This document shows positions 15,647 through 23,885 of a stretch of DNA of 28,497 nt, in pieces (the first letter of the stretch is position 1; each line of letters begins with the position of its first letter). A model generated the notes under the pieces. The model did not search any database. It was not told the origin of the DNA and saw only the letters and a list, made by a program, of their open reading frames with translations. Made by a program: the position numbers and the translations under genes. The stretch comes from an uncultured Collinsella sp. (GTDB lineage Bacteria > Actinomycetota > Coriobacteriia > Coriobacteriales > Coriobacteriaceae). The stretch lies in assembly GCA_902494245.1 (NCBI GenBank), contig CABUSR010000024.1, forward strand, positions 1 to 28,497, given 5' to 3'.

Positions 15647-18600
15647 TATGCATTCACGACCTTTCCGGTTTCGCGATCGAGTTTTTGCGAGACGACGCGA
15701 CTGACGCCGTCGGCTTGCATTGAGACGCCGTAGAGGACGTCAGCGTCCTCCATAGTACGGCGCTGGTGCGAGATAACCAAGAGCTGCGTATCGGAACGCA
15801 AAACGTCGAGCGCGCCGATAAGCTTGGACAGGTTGGCGTCATCGAGTGCCGCCTCGACCTCGTCCAGCACATAGAACGGCACTGTGCGCGTGCGATACAC
15901 GGCAAAGAGCAAAGCGAGCGCTGTCAGGCTCTTCTCGCCACCCGACATGAGCATCATCTTGGTGATGCGCTTGCCACGCGGCTGCGCCACGACCTCGATG
16001 CCCGTCTCGGCTGGATGCTCGGGATCGGTCATCTCCAGATGTGCCTGGCCACCCGGGAACAGCATGGCGAAGATCTCGCGGAAGTTCGCATCGACCTTCT
16101 CGAAGGTCACCAGGAAGGCCTTACGCATCTTGCGGTCGATGGCCACGGTGATCTTGGTGAGCGCCTTGCGCGCGCTCTCCAGATCGGCCAGCTGCTCCTC
16201 GATGTAATCGGCGCGGCTCTTGAGCTGCTCGTACTCCTCCATGGCAACCTGGTTCACAGGACCCAGGTTGTTGATCTGGCGCACGAGCTGGTTGAGCTCA
16301 CGTTCGGCGGCATCGCGGTCAGTGGGAGCAGGAAGCATGAGCGCTTCCTCGAGCACCGTGGTGCCATCGGCGGTAATGGCCTTGATGGCCGCCTCTACCT
16401 GCACCTCGAGCTTGCCACGTGCGACCTTGAACTCGTTTTGCGTCACCGTGGCGGCATCGACCCGCTCCTTGGCACGAGCAACCTCGGCCTTGGCGTCTTC
16501 GATGGTCTTCTTAAGCGAGGCCGAGTCCGCCTCCTCGAGCGAAGCCTGGTCACGCAGACGCGCAGCCCAATCCGACGCGCGCTCCAGCAGGGCCGAATAG
16601 CGCTCGTGCATGGGATCGACGCGCAGGCGCAGCAGCTCGAGTGAGCGCGAGGCCTGGCGTGTTCCGCGGATACGGCGGTCGATGCCCTCCAGGCGATGCT
16701 CCAGGTCGGGCACGCGGCCCTTCAGCGAACGCAGACGCTCGCTCGTCTGAGCCAGGCGGACCTTGGCATCGGCGAGCTTGCCGGCTGCGTCGGAATCGTC
16801 ACGGCGCACGCGATCGAGTTCGTCGTTGGCTTCGGCAATCTGAAGACCCAGGTCGCTTGCCTGCGCACGGGCCTCGTCGCGCGAACGGGTGAGCTCGTCA
16901 ACGCGCGGGCGCGCAGCGCGAACGGCCTCGGCGGCCTGCTCGCGGCGCTTGGAAATGCGCACGCGCTCGACCTCGGCATTGTTGGCGCTTTGCTCCAAGC
17001 GGCCAATCTCGGAGAGCAGCGAGCGGCGCTCGCCCTCAAGACGGGCAATCTCGCCGGCAGCATCGCCCTCGGCGGCACGTGCCTCCTCGACGGCCGCATT
17101 GGCCTCGACGACCTGATCCGACACATGCTCAAACACGGCAGCCAGATCGGGCTCCAGGCCCTCCAGCTCACGAATACGACGCTTGCGCTCCAGGGCACCC
17201 GAAGCCTCGCCGGCATCGAGCCCCACCCGCACCAGGCCGCCACAGCTCACACGGGCGCCATCGGGCGTCACATAGGTCACACCGTCAACGACAGGTGCCG
17301 CCAGAGCGGCAGCCAAATCATCAACCACGTAATAGCCGCCGAGCAGGGCCTCGACAACCGGGCCATAACCGGAGCGCACGGACAGGTGATCGACCAGACG
17401 CGAACCGGCAGCACCCTTAGCGGCAGCAGAGCCGCTCACGCCGCGCGCCATCAGCAGTGCCTCGCCCGAGGCCTTCTTTTGATCCAGAGCCGCACGACCG
17501 GCACGCTCAAGCGTGGCGGCGTCATCAAACAAAAGAGCATCGATATCGCCGGCAAGCAGCTGCTCGACCAGGCCCTCGAGCTCACGAGGAGCCTCGAGCA
17601 CGTCGCCCAAACGACCCGAGACATCATCGCCCAGCGCACCCATCAGACGGCTCACCAGCGGCGAGCTGTCAGCCATGCGGGCATCGAGCTTCTTTTGGCT
17701 GGCAAGCTCCGAGCGCACCTCGGACAATTTGTTGCGCGCCTCGCTCTCGCGATTACGCAGGTCCTTCAACGCCGCACGGGCGACCTCGGTGGCCTCGCGC
17801 GCATCGACCTGGGCCTGGCGGGCCTGATCAAGCGCGCCGTCGAGCTCCTCAGCGCGGTCGCGACGGCTCTCGAGCGAAGCCATGACCTCCTCGAGCTGCT
17901 CGTCAATCTGCTCCAGGCGCGAGGCGTACATGTTGTCCTCGACCTCGGCGTTGCTCAGCGAGTCCTTCACCTTGGCGAGCTCGAGCGCGGCGTTATCGGC
18001 CACACGCTGGACATCGCGCTGCTCGCGCGTAAGCTGCGAAATCTGATTGTCGAGCGTCACGCGACGCTCGTGGAGCTGGGCGGCGGCAGGTCCGGCGGCG
18101 TCAACGTCGTCCTGGGCCTGCATGTGCGCACCGGTCACTTCCTCAAGCTGGGCACGCGCATCCTCGAGCTCCTCGACCACGCGACGACGCTGATGCTCGG
18201 AACTCGAGATCTGGCCGCGCATGTCGGACAGGCGCGACACCATGTTGTGGCCCTTTTCCTCGAGCAGGCGCATATCGGAGTTAATGCGGCCGACCACGTC
18301 TTGCATATGGCGGCGCTGCTCGCCCAGATCGCCCACAAACAGGCCCTTTTCCTCGAGCATAACCTGAAGCTTCTCGAGCTCGCGCTCTTTTTCGCCCAGG
18401 CGGTACTGCGCAAGCTCAAGCTCGGCAGCGCCCTCCTTGGAGCGACTCTCCAGGTCGTTCCACTGCGACTGCAGCGAACGAAGTTCGTCGACGGCCAGCA
18501 TCTGCGTAAGCTCGTTCGCGCGCGAGGAAAGCTCTTTATACTTGCGCGCACGATCGACCTGACGCTCCAGCGGGCGCAGCTGACGGGCAATCTCCTTATT

Positions 18601-19182
18601 GATGTCGCGGGCACGGGTCAGGTGCTCGTCCATCGATTTAATCTTTTTGAGCGCACGCTCCTTGCGGCGCTTGTGCTTGGAGATGCCGGCAGCCTCCTCG
18701 ATCAGGGCGCGGCGCTCCTCGGGGCGGCTCTGCAAAATGGCATCGAGCTTGCCCTGGCTGATGATGGAATGCGTATCCTTGCCCAGACCCGAATCGTGCA
18801 GAATGTCCTGAATGTCCATCAGGCGGCACGGGCTCGAGTTGATGAGGTACTCGCTTTCGCCCGAGCGATACATACGACGGGTGATGGCGACCTCGTCAAA
18901 GTCGACGGGCAGCATATGGTCCGAGTTATCGAGCACCAGGGTGACCTCGGCGACACCCACCGGCTTGCGCGCCGACGAACCCGAGAAGATGACGTCCTCC
19001 ATGGCCTGGCCGCGCAGCTGCTTGGCGCTCTGCTCGCCCAGGACCCACAGAATCGAGTCGGAGATGTTCGATTTTCCCGAGCCGTTGGGACCGACGATGA
19101 CGGTCAGGCCCGGCTCAAATGACATATGGGCGCGGTCGGCAAACGACTTGAACCCTTTGAGCGTGAGGGACTTGAGATACAC
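15646..19182 (-). CDS. smc: Chromosome segregation protein SMC
   Basis: ATPase that forms V-shaped dimers with ScpA/ScpB to compact and segregate the chromosome. Its 1178 residues show an N-terminal Walker A GPNGSGKS (31-38), a first long coiled coil (about 165-500), a hinge with SGYGPVVEALLGGYYVV and the Gly-rich segment DGARVSCGGLVRVG, a second coiled coil (about 660-1010), and the C-terminal head with signature LMSGGEKSLTAL (about 1075-1087) and Walker B FYVLDEVEAALDDAN (about 1105). Full length for the family. GTG start at 19182 with GAGG four bases upstream, ten bases past the rnc stop. scpA and scpB are not in the window. Confidence 0.98.
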   Translation of the reverse strand: MYLKSLTLKGFKSFADRAHMSFEPGLTVIVGPNGSGKSNISDSILWVLGEQSAKQLRGQAMEDVIFSGSSARKPVGVAEVTLVLDNSDHMLPVDFDEVAITRRMYRSGESEYLINSSPCRLMDIQDILHDSGLGKDTHSIISQGKLDAILQSRPEERRALIEEAAGISKHKRRKERALKKIKSMDEHLTRARDINKEIARQLRPLERQVDRARKYKELSSRANELTQMLAVDELRSLQSQWNDLESRSKEGAAELELAQYRLGEKERELEKLQVMLEEKGLFVGDLGEQRRHMQDVVGRINSDMRLLEEKGHNMVSRLSDMRGQISSSEHQRRRVVEELEDARAQLEEVTGAHMQAQDDVDAAGPAAAQLHERRVTLDNQISQLTREQRDVQRVADNAALELAKVKDSLSNAEVEDNMYASRLEQIDEQLEEVMASLESRRDRAEELDGALDQARQAQVDAREATEVARAALKDLRNRESEARNKLSEVRSELASQKKLDARMADSSPLVSRLMGALGDDVSGRLGDVLEAPRELEGLVEQLLAGDIDALLFDDAATLERAGRAALDQKKASGEALLMARGVSGSAAAKGAAGSRLVDHLSVRSGYGPVVEALLGGYYVVDDLAAALAAPVVDGVTYVTPDGARVSCGGLVRVGLDAGEASGALERKRRIRELEGLEPDLAAVFEHVSDQVVEANAAVEEARAAEGDAAGEIARLEGERRSLLSEIGRLEQSANNAEVERVRISKRREQAAEAVRAARPRVDELTRSRDEARAQASDLGLQIAEANDELDRVRRDDSDAAGKLADAKVRLAQTSERLRSLKGRVPDLEHRLEGIDRRIRGTRQASRSLELLRLRVDPMHERYSALLERASDWAARLRDQASLEEADSASLKKTIEDAKAEVARAKERVDAATVTQNEFKVARGKLEVQVEAAIKAITADGTTVLEEALMLPAPTDRDAAERELNQLVRQINNLGPVNQVAMEEYEQLKSRADYIEEQLADLESARKALTKITVAIDRKMRKAFLVTFEKVDANFREIFAMLFPGGQAHLEMTDPEHPAETGIEVVAQPRGKRITKMMLMSGGEKSLTALALLFAVYRTRTVPFYVLDEVEAALDDANLSKLIGALDVLRSDTQLLVISHQRRTMEDADVLYGVSMQADGVSRVVSQKLDRETGKVVNA

Positions 19183-19192
19183 GGTTCCTCGC

Positions 19193-19918
19193 TTAAACAG
19201 GCTTCTTGTTGAGAATCACGCCGTTGGTGGTGTAGCCCATGCGGTCGAGTGCCTCGAGTGCAGCGGCTCCCTCGGCCTCCTTCTTGGAGGAACCGGTGCC
19301 GCGGCCCTGGCGAATACCGTCAATGAGCACCACGGCGGTAAAGGTGGGCGCATGCGCGGGGCCCTCGGAGCCGACCAACTTATACGCGGGAGGCTCGTGG
19401 CCGTCTGCCTGCACGCACTCCTGCAAGAACGACTTGGGGTTCGCGGGGTGCTCGGCACGCTCGGTGGCCAGGTGCGGCTTAAGCGTACGGTGGATAAACT
19501 CCGCCGCCGCATCCAAGCCGGCATCCAGGTACAGGGCGCCCACGAGCGACTCGTAGACGTTCTCGAGCGCCGAGTGCAGGCCGCGGGCGCCAGTACCGGT
19601 CTCGGAGGCGCCAAAGATGATGATGTCGTCGATACCCAGCTCGTGCGACACCTCGGACAGCGTGGCGCCCGAGACAAGGGAGACCTTCAGACGCGTGAGC
19701 TTGCCCTCGTCAAACTCGGGATAGGACTCAAAGAGCGAACGGGCCACCACGGCGCCCAAAATGGAATCGCCCAAAAACTCAAGGCGCTCATAGCTGGCAG
19801 AGACCGGCTGACCCTCGACGGCCGAGGGATGTGTGAGCGCCGCGCGCAGCAGCACCTTGTTATTGAACTCATGGCCCAGAATCTCCTGGGCGCGCGTGAG
19901 TCGTTCAGACAAAGCCAA
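19193..19918 (-). CDS. rnc: Ribonuclease III
   Basis: Double-strand-specific endoribonuclease that processes rRNA precursors and some mRNAs. The 241-residue product has the signature ERLEFLGDSILG (residues 44-55), the second acidic cluster ENVYESLVGALYLDAG, and a C-terminal dsRNA-binding domain (about 163-233) ending in the Lys-rich GTGSSKKEAEGAAALEAL helix. Start is TTG at 19918, supported by AAGGAGG eight bases upstream that overlaps the end of acpP; only three bases separate it from the acpP stop. Confidence 0.97.
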   Translation of the reverse strand: MALSERLTRAQEILGHEFNNKVLLRAALTHPSAVEGQPVSASYERLEFLGDSILGAVVARSLFESYPEFDEGKLTRLKVSLVSGATLSEVSHELGIDDIIIFGASETGTGARGLHSALENVYESLVGALYLDAGLDAAAEFIHRTLKPHLATERAEHPANPKSFLQECVQADGHEPPAYKLVGSEGPAHAPTFTAVVLIDGIRQGRGTGSSKKEAEGAAALEALDRMGYTTNGVILNKKPV

Positions 19919-19921
19919 GAC

Positions 19922-20164
19922 TTAGGCCTCCTTGGCGTTTTCGATCGCGTCGACAGCGTCGGCGACAGAGTTGAGCGACAACAGGGTCTCGTCATCGATT
20001 TCGAGGTCGAACTCGTCCTCGATGGCCGTCACCAGCTGCAGACGCTCGAGCGAATCGGCATCGAGATCATCAAAAGTGGTCTCGTCGCTAATATCGGCGA
20101 CATCGACGCCCAGCACGTCAGCGGCGACTTCGGCGATCTTATCGAAGATTTCGGAGCGGTCCAT
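19922..20164 (-). CDS. acpP: Acyl carrier protein
   Basis: Small acidic carrier of growing acyl chains in type II fatty acid synthesis. The 80 residues include the DADSLERLQLV motif, in which Ser38 is the 4'-phosphopantetheine attachment site, within the usual four-helix layout. The position between plsX and rnc is conserved in many Gram-positive bacteria and links acyl-ACP supply to PlsX. GAGAGGAAGCGCT precedes the ATG. Confidence 0.97.
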   Translation of the reverse strand: MDRSEIFDKIAEVAADVLGVDVADISDETTFDDLDADSLERLQLVTAIEDEFDLEIDDETLLSLNSVADAVDAIENAKEA

Positions 20165-20206
20165 AGCGCTTCCTCTCGTATGTCATGGAACACAACGCAA
20201 CACGGC

Positions 20207-20238
20207 AATCGGAGCCGCGTTGTAATACGGCTCCGATT
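20207..20238 (-). terminator. Hairpin in the plsX-acpP gap
   Basis: An 11-bp perfect stem (20207-20217 with 20228-20238) around a ten-base loop. No T run follows on the minus strand, so a 5' stabilising or processing hairpin of the acpP message is as likely as termination. Confidence 0.45.
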
Positions 20239-20262
20239 CTACCCCACGCGGTACAGGTTGAG
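20236..20262 (-). promoter_or_regulatory. Possible promoter of acpP-rnc-smc-ftsY-ffh
   Basis: On the minus strand TAGAAT (20241-20236) matches the -10 consensus at five of six positions, preceded after 15 bases by CTCAAC (20262-20257). The same CTCAAC-N15-TAGAAT arrangement precedes the Gls24 gene. The -35 part does not match TTGACA well. Confidence 0.35.
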
Positions 20263-20278
20263 CCACGTAACGCGGCCT

Positions 20279-21298
20279 TTATAAAACGATACCGTCCATA
20301 GAATTGGCAACGTCCTGGACGAGCCCGGCGCGTACGGCCTGGGCCGCGGCAAGCGTACCGTTCTTGACGGCCTCGACCGACGTGGCACCGTGGCCGATCA
20401 ACACGACACCGCGCAGGCCCAGCAGGATCGCGCCGCCCTTGGCGTCGCCCGAAAGCTTGGCTTTGATCTCGCGCATCTGCTTTTTGATGAGCAGCGCGGC
20501 AATCTTGGTGCCGAGCGAAGACATAAAGGCACCCTTGAGCTCCTGCAGCAAAAACTTGGCAGCGCCTTCGGTGGCCTTAAGCGCGATGTTGCCTGACATG
20601 CCATCGGCGACCACGACGTCAAAATTACCCGACGTAAGATCGGTACCCTCGCAGTTGCCCACAAAGCCGGGAACCGCGGCCTTCATGGCCGGGAAGCACG
20701 ACTTGGTAAAGTTCGAGCCCTTCTCGTCCTCGGTACCGTTGGCAAGCAGGCCCACGCGAGGATGCTCAATACCCAAAACCACGCGGGCATAGGCAGAGCC
20801 CATCTGGGCGAAGCGCACCATATCGTCCACCGTGACATCGGGATTGGCACCCATATCGCACAGCACCGTCAGGCCGCCGGCGCGATTAGGCAGTGCGTTG
20901 GTCAGGCACGGACGGACCGGCTGCTTCTTGCCCTCTGCCAAATACCTAAACGGCGTGACGTAGGCCGTGGCGGCAGCGGTCATGGCACCGGTCGAGCCGG
21001 CCGAGAAAAACGCGTCCGCATTGCCCTTCTTAATGGCACGGCACGCAAGCACGATCGAGGACTTGCGCTTGGTCATAACGGCGCGGATGGGATCGTCCTC
21101 CATGCTGATGACGTCGGGGGCCTCCAGAGCCTCCACGCGGGCATGAGCTGCGGCAAAGGGGTTGACGATTTCGGCAGGACCGACGGCCAAGACCTCGATC
21201 TCGGAATCTGCCGCAAGTGCAGCCTCGATACCATCGAGAACAACCTGGGGCTTCTCGTCTCCGCCCACAACGTCTACACAAACGCGAACGTTACTCAT
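20279..21298 (-). CDS. plsX: Phosphate acyltransferase PlsX
   Basis: Converts acyl-ACP and phosphate to acyl-phosphate, the donor used by PlsY to start phospholipid synthesis; a peripheral membrane enzyme. The 339 residues begin with VRVCVDVVGGDEKPQVVLDG and contain the ISMEDDPIRAVMTKRKSSI, FFSAGSTGAMTAAA and LLANGTEDEKGS blocks of the family. GGAG lies eight bases before the ATG. It sits between rpmF and acpP, as in many Gram-positive lipid operons; the fatty acid kinase subunit upstream in the same block makes the same product from exogenous fatty acids. Confidence 0.97.
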   Translation of the reverse strand: MSNVRVCVDVVGGDEKPQVVLDGIEAALAADSEIEVLAVGPAEIVNPFAAAHARVEALEAPDVISMEDDPIRAVMTKRKSSIVLACRAIKKGNADAFFSAGSTGAMTAAATAYVTPFRYLAEGKKQPVRPCLTNALPNRAGGLTVLCDMGANPDVTVDDMVRFAQMGSAYARVVLGIEHPRVGLLANGTEDEKGSNFTKSCFPAMKAAVPGFVGNCEGTDLTSGNFDVVVADGMSGNIALKATEGAAKFLLQELKGAFMSSLGTKIAALLIKKQMREIKAKLSGDAKGGAILLGLRGVVLIGHGATSVEAVKNGTLAAAQAVRAGLVQDVANSMDGIVL

Positions 21299-21315
21299 TT
21301 CATATGCTCCTTATA

Positions 21316-21346
21316 CAAAAATGGCCGACTCATTGAGCCGGCCATT
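21316..21346 (-). terminator. Attenuating terminator between rpmF and plsX
   Basis: AATGGCCG and CGGCCATT form an 8-bp stem, extended by three further pairs after one mismatch. The stem ends directly in a run of five to six Ts on the minus strand. It lies between two cotranscribed genes and could let the ribosomal protein gene be transcribed more than plsX. Confidence 0.7.
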
Positions 21347-21386
21347 GTGGTTCCAGTTGGAACGGCATCGCATCCAGAGTATACAG

Positions 21387-21566
21387 TTACTCGGTAACGA
21401 TAACCTCGCGGTCCTTGTAGAAACCGCAGCTGAGGCACACGTGGTGCGGGAGCTTGACAGCGCCGCAACGGGGGCACGTGGACTGAGCCGCAGCCGAGAT
21501 CTTCATGTTGGCGGAACGACGGGTATGGGTGCGGATACGACCCTGCTTTTGTTTAGGTACGGGCAT
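21387..21566 (-). CDS. rpmF: Ribosomal protein bL32
   Basis: A 59-residue protein of the large ribosomal subunit. It starts MPVPKQKQGRIRTHTRRS and has the zinc-ribbon cysteines of the C+ form: CPRC at 31-34 and CLSC at 44-47. Rich in Lys/Arg at the N-terminus, as the family is. GGAAGG lies five bases before the ATG. It is located directly after the DUF177 gene, a pairing conserved across most bacteria. Confidence 0.97.
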   Translation of the reverse strand: MPVPKQKQGRIRTHTRRSANMKISAAAQSTCPRCGAVKLPHHVCLSCGFYKDREVIVTE

Positions 21567-21630
21567 AGTGACCTTCCTTATGAACTATCCAGTGTGGCGA
21601 TTACGCGCAAGTAGCGATACTACCACAGTT

Positions 21631-22185
21631 TTACTCGTCAAGCTTGAGATTCTTTAATGCTGCAAATGGATTTTCCGTGGCAGCGGCCCATTCGGCCTCC
21701 GCCTTGGCGGCGCAATCGCATTGCTCGACGTTGAGATTGATGCCGCAGGTGGGGCACAGGCCGCGGCAATCGGGCTTGCACAGGACAACGAACGGCGTGT
21801 CCATGACAACTGCGTCGTTGATGGGCTCACCCAGATCGACGATGCGATCCTCGCCCAGCAACTCGTAGCCGTCTTCGTAGGCCTCGGGGTCCTCGGGCTC
21901 CTCAAAGAGGTAGAACTCCTCGATCTCGCCCGCGATATCAAACGAGGCGGGCTCCAGGCAGCGGTCGCACTCGCCGGTGGCGTGCGCGCGGACCATGCCC
22001 GAGAGCAGAACACCAGTACCGGCGTTGGTAAAGACCACGTCGTAGGCAATGCCGTCCTGCAGCTGGTACTCCTTCTCGCCCACCGTGTAGGTGGCGACAT
22101 CGACCTTGCCGGTCAGCGGATAAGAGTCTCCGGGAAACTCGAGCTGCTCGGAAAGATCGACGGTTACGCTCGGGAACTCAGTCAT
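21631..22185 (-). CDS. DUF177 (YceD) family protein
   Basis: Conserved 184-residue protein, linked in other organisms to 23S rRNA accumulation and, in plants, to rRNA processing. It shows the family's paired cysteines Cys73 and Cys76 (GECDRC) and the metal-binding-like CKPDCRGLCPTCG (Cys136, 140, 144, 147), with a strongly acidic middle (about 88-112). The ATG overlaps the preceding gene's stop by one base (TAATG). Its position before rpmF supports the family call. Confidence 0.92.
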   Translation of the reverse strand: MTEFPSVTVDLSEQLEFPGDSYPLTGKVDVATYTVGEKEYQLQDGIAYDVVFTNAGTGVLLSGMVRAHATGECDRCLEPASFDIAGEIEEFYLFEEPEDPEAYEDGYELLGEDRIVDLGEPINDAVVMDTPFVVLCKPDCRGLCPTCGINLNVEQCDCAAKAEAEWAAATENPFAALKNLKLDE

Positions 22186-22682
22186 TACCACTGACCATTC
22201 TGCTGGGCGGCACCCTCGTTGAGCTGCTGACGGCAACGGGTGACGGTGCCGGTCAGGCTCTTGAGGTTCTCCTCGAGGTGCGTAAAGACCTGCTCGGCGT
22301 AATCCTCGGCGGCATAACGCGTCTCACGCTCGTACTGCTGGGCACGGTCGCGGATGTCGTCGGCCTGCTGCTGGGCTAGGCGAACGATCTCCTGCTCACC
22401 GGCAATGGTGAGCGCCTGCTGCTGAGCATCGGCAATGATGGAATCGGCCTGAGCGGCGGCGGAAGCCATAAGCTCCTCGCGCTCCTTGAGGATACGGCGG
22501 GACTTCTGCCACTCCTCGGGATAGCTCATGCGGATCTCATCGAGGATGTTAAAGAAGACGTCGGCGTCGATAACCTTCATCTGGGCGTTCTTGCCGAACG
22601 GCGTCTTAGCCTCTTCGATGAGCCCCTCGAGCTCGTCGACAAGACTCACGATCCTGTCGCCAGGAAAATTCTCGCCCGGCAT
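22185..22682 (-). CDS. SepIVA-like (DivIVA-related) coiled-coil protein
   Basis: A 165-residue, highly charged protein. Residues 8-65 (DRIVSLVDELEGLIEEAK, then VFFNILDEIRMSYPEEWQKSRRIL) resemble the conserved N-terminal part of mycobacterial SepIVA, which controls septation and envelope growth. Residues about 66-135 form an Ala/Gln-rich coiled coil (ADSIIADAQQQALTIAGEQE) as in DivIVA and F-type ATP synthase b subunits. The C-terminal HLEENLKSLTGTVTRCRQQL again recalls the SepIVA end. Mycobacterial SepIVA is, from memory, about 245 residues, so the coiled coil here is shorter. As in mycobacteria the next gene is DUF177. AAAGGAG is five bases before the ATG. Generic annotation as an ATPase-like protein is possible. 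Confidence 0.78.
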   Translation of the reverse strand: MPGENFPGDRIVSLVDELEGLIEEAKTPFGKNAQMKVIDADVFFNILDEIRMSYPEEWQKSRRILKEREELMASAAAQADSIIADAQQQALTIAGEQEIVRLAQQQADDIRDRAQQYERETRYAAEDYAEQVFTHLEENLKSLTGTVTRCRQQLNEGAAQQNGQW

Positions 22683-22750
22683 CCGGTCTCCTTTCATAGG
22701 TAACATATCATCGTGTTAGTTTACCACATGCCACCAGGCAATAAAAAACG

Positions 22751-23248
22751 TCACGAAAAGCGATGTTTAAGTGCTTCGACCACGTTGGGCGGCACAAACG
22801 TCGACACGTCGCTGCCAAGCGACGCGATCTGGCGTACCACCGAGCTCGAGATGTAACCGTACTGCGGAGCACTCATGACAAAGATGGACTCCAGCTCGCT
22901 ATCCAGGCGGTAGTTGAGGTCGGCCTGCTGCAGCTCGTACTCAAAGTCGGTCATGGCGCGCAGACCCTTAACAACGGCACCTGCCCCCTGTTCACGTGCA
23001 AAGTCGACCAACAGACCGGTGAAGGGCAGTACCTCGATGCCGTCCAAATCGCCGAGGGCCTCGCGCGCCAGCGCCACGCGCTCGTCGAGCATAAAGGTGG
23101 TACCCACGCCGTTTTTGCCCTGCGATTCGGCCACGGCGACGATCACGCTAGGAAAGATGCGGCGAGCACGGCGGATCACGTCTATGTGGCCAAAAGTGAT
23201 GGGATCGAAAGTGCCCGGGACGATCACGCGGTTGATGGTGTCATTCAT
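22751..23248 (-). CDS. coaD: Phosphopantetheine adenylyltransferase
   Basis: Fourth step of coenzyme A synthesis: 4'-phosphopantetheine plus ATP gives dephospho-CoA. In 165 residues the nucleotidyltransferase motif TFGH (18-21) follows PGTFDPI, and the ISSSVVR motif is at 133-139. GLRAMTDFEYELQQ is typical of CoaD. The ATG at 23248 has GGAGG six bases upstream and overlaps the end of rsmD by eight bases. The frame stays open far upstream into rsmD but that part is not coding. The rsmD-coaD pairing is widely conserved; CoA also feeds the phosphopantetheine of ACP in this block. Confidence 0.97.
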   Translation of the reverse strand: MNDTINRVIVPGTFDPITFGHIDVIRRARRIFPSVIVAVAESQGKNGVGTTFMLDERVALAREALGDLDGIEVLPFTGLLVDFAREQGAGAVVKGLRAMTDFEYELQQADLNYRLDSELESIFVMSAPQYGYISSSVVRQIASLGSDVSTFVPPNVVEALKHRFS

Positions 23249-23885
23249 GGGTGTCCTCCGAAGGCGCATCCTCGTCATTTTCGTTCTCGTCAGCATGGTC
23301 GTTCTCGTCCACGGCCACCCAGCGCAGCAAGTCAACCGAGGTAATGCCGTAGCGCTTCTCCCGCACGGTCTCAAAACCAGCCGGATGAGCGCCCGCATCA
23401 GCCGCGGCATGCTCAAACAGGGCAAAGGCCCCGGGTGCCAGCAATCCCTGCTCGGAAAGATTCTGCAGCAGCTCCTCGACCGGCTCGGCGCCAAAGGCAT
23501 ACGGCGGATCGAGCAAAACCAGATCGAAGGGGCCGCCCGGCACGCGACCGCGCGAGGCACTCGCCAGCACATCACCGGTAACGACACGCCAGCGCGAGCG
23601 GTCGCGGCACAGTGACTCGATATTCTTGGTAATCAGACGGGCGGCATTGCGATCGATCTCAAACGTGGTGAGCGAGCGGGCGCCACGCGAGAGCATCTCG
23701 ATTCCCAGGGCACCGGAGCCGCCAAAGGCATCCAGCACGCGGACCTCGTCCAAATCGAAATCGAACGCTGACATGACCATGGATGCACATGCCTCGCGCA
23801 CGCGATCGGTCGTGGGACGGGTAACATCGCGCCCGCGCGGCTCTTCGATCTTACGGCCGCGCCATTCACCGCCAATGATTCTCAT
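23241..23885 (-). CDS. rsmD: 16S rRNA (guanine-966-N2)-methyltransferase RsmD
   Basis: SAM-dependent methylation of G966 in 16S rRNA. The 214 residues start MRIIGGEWRGRKI, followed by RPTTDRVREA, the SAM-binding LDAFGGSGALGIE (51-63) and the catalytic DPPY motif (126-129). The last 23 residues form an unusual acidic, Asn-rich tail (DENDHADENENDEDAP) beyond the normal end of the fold; part of it overlaps the coaD translation start. The ATG overlaps the recG stop by four bases. Confidence 0.96.
   Translation of the reverse strand: MRIIGGEWRGRKIEEPRGRDVTRPTTDRVREACASMVMSAFDFDLDEVRVLDAFGGSGALGIEMLSRGARSLTTFEIDRNAARLITKNIESLCRDRSRWRVVTGDVLASASRGRVPGGPFDLVLLDPPYAFGAEPVEELLQNLSEQGLLAPGAFALFEHAAADAGAHPAGFETVREKRYGITSVDLLRWVAVDENDHADENENDEDAPSEDTHE

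Noticed and set aside
16696..19122. An 808-codon open frame opposite smc
   Set aside because: It is the antisense of the SMC coiled coil and shows only Leu/Ala/His-rich sequence with no ribosome binding site.
22737..22760. T run after coaD as an intrinsic terminator
   Set aside because: Six Ts are present on the minus strand, but no adequate GC-rich stem precedes them.
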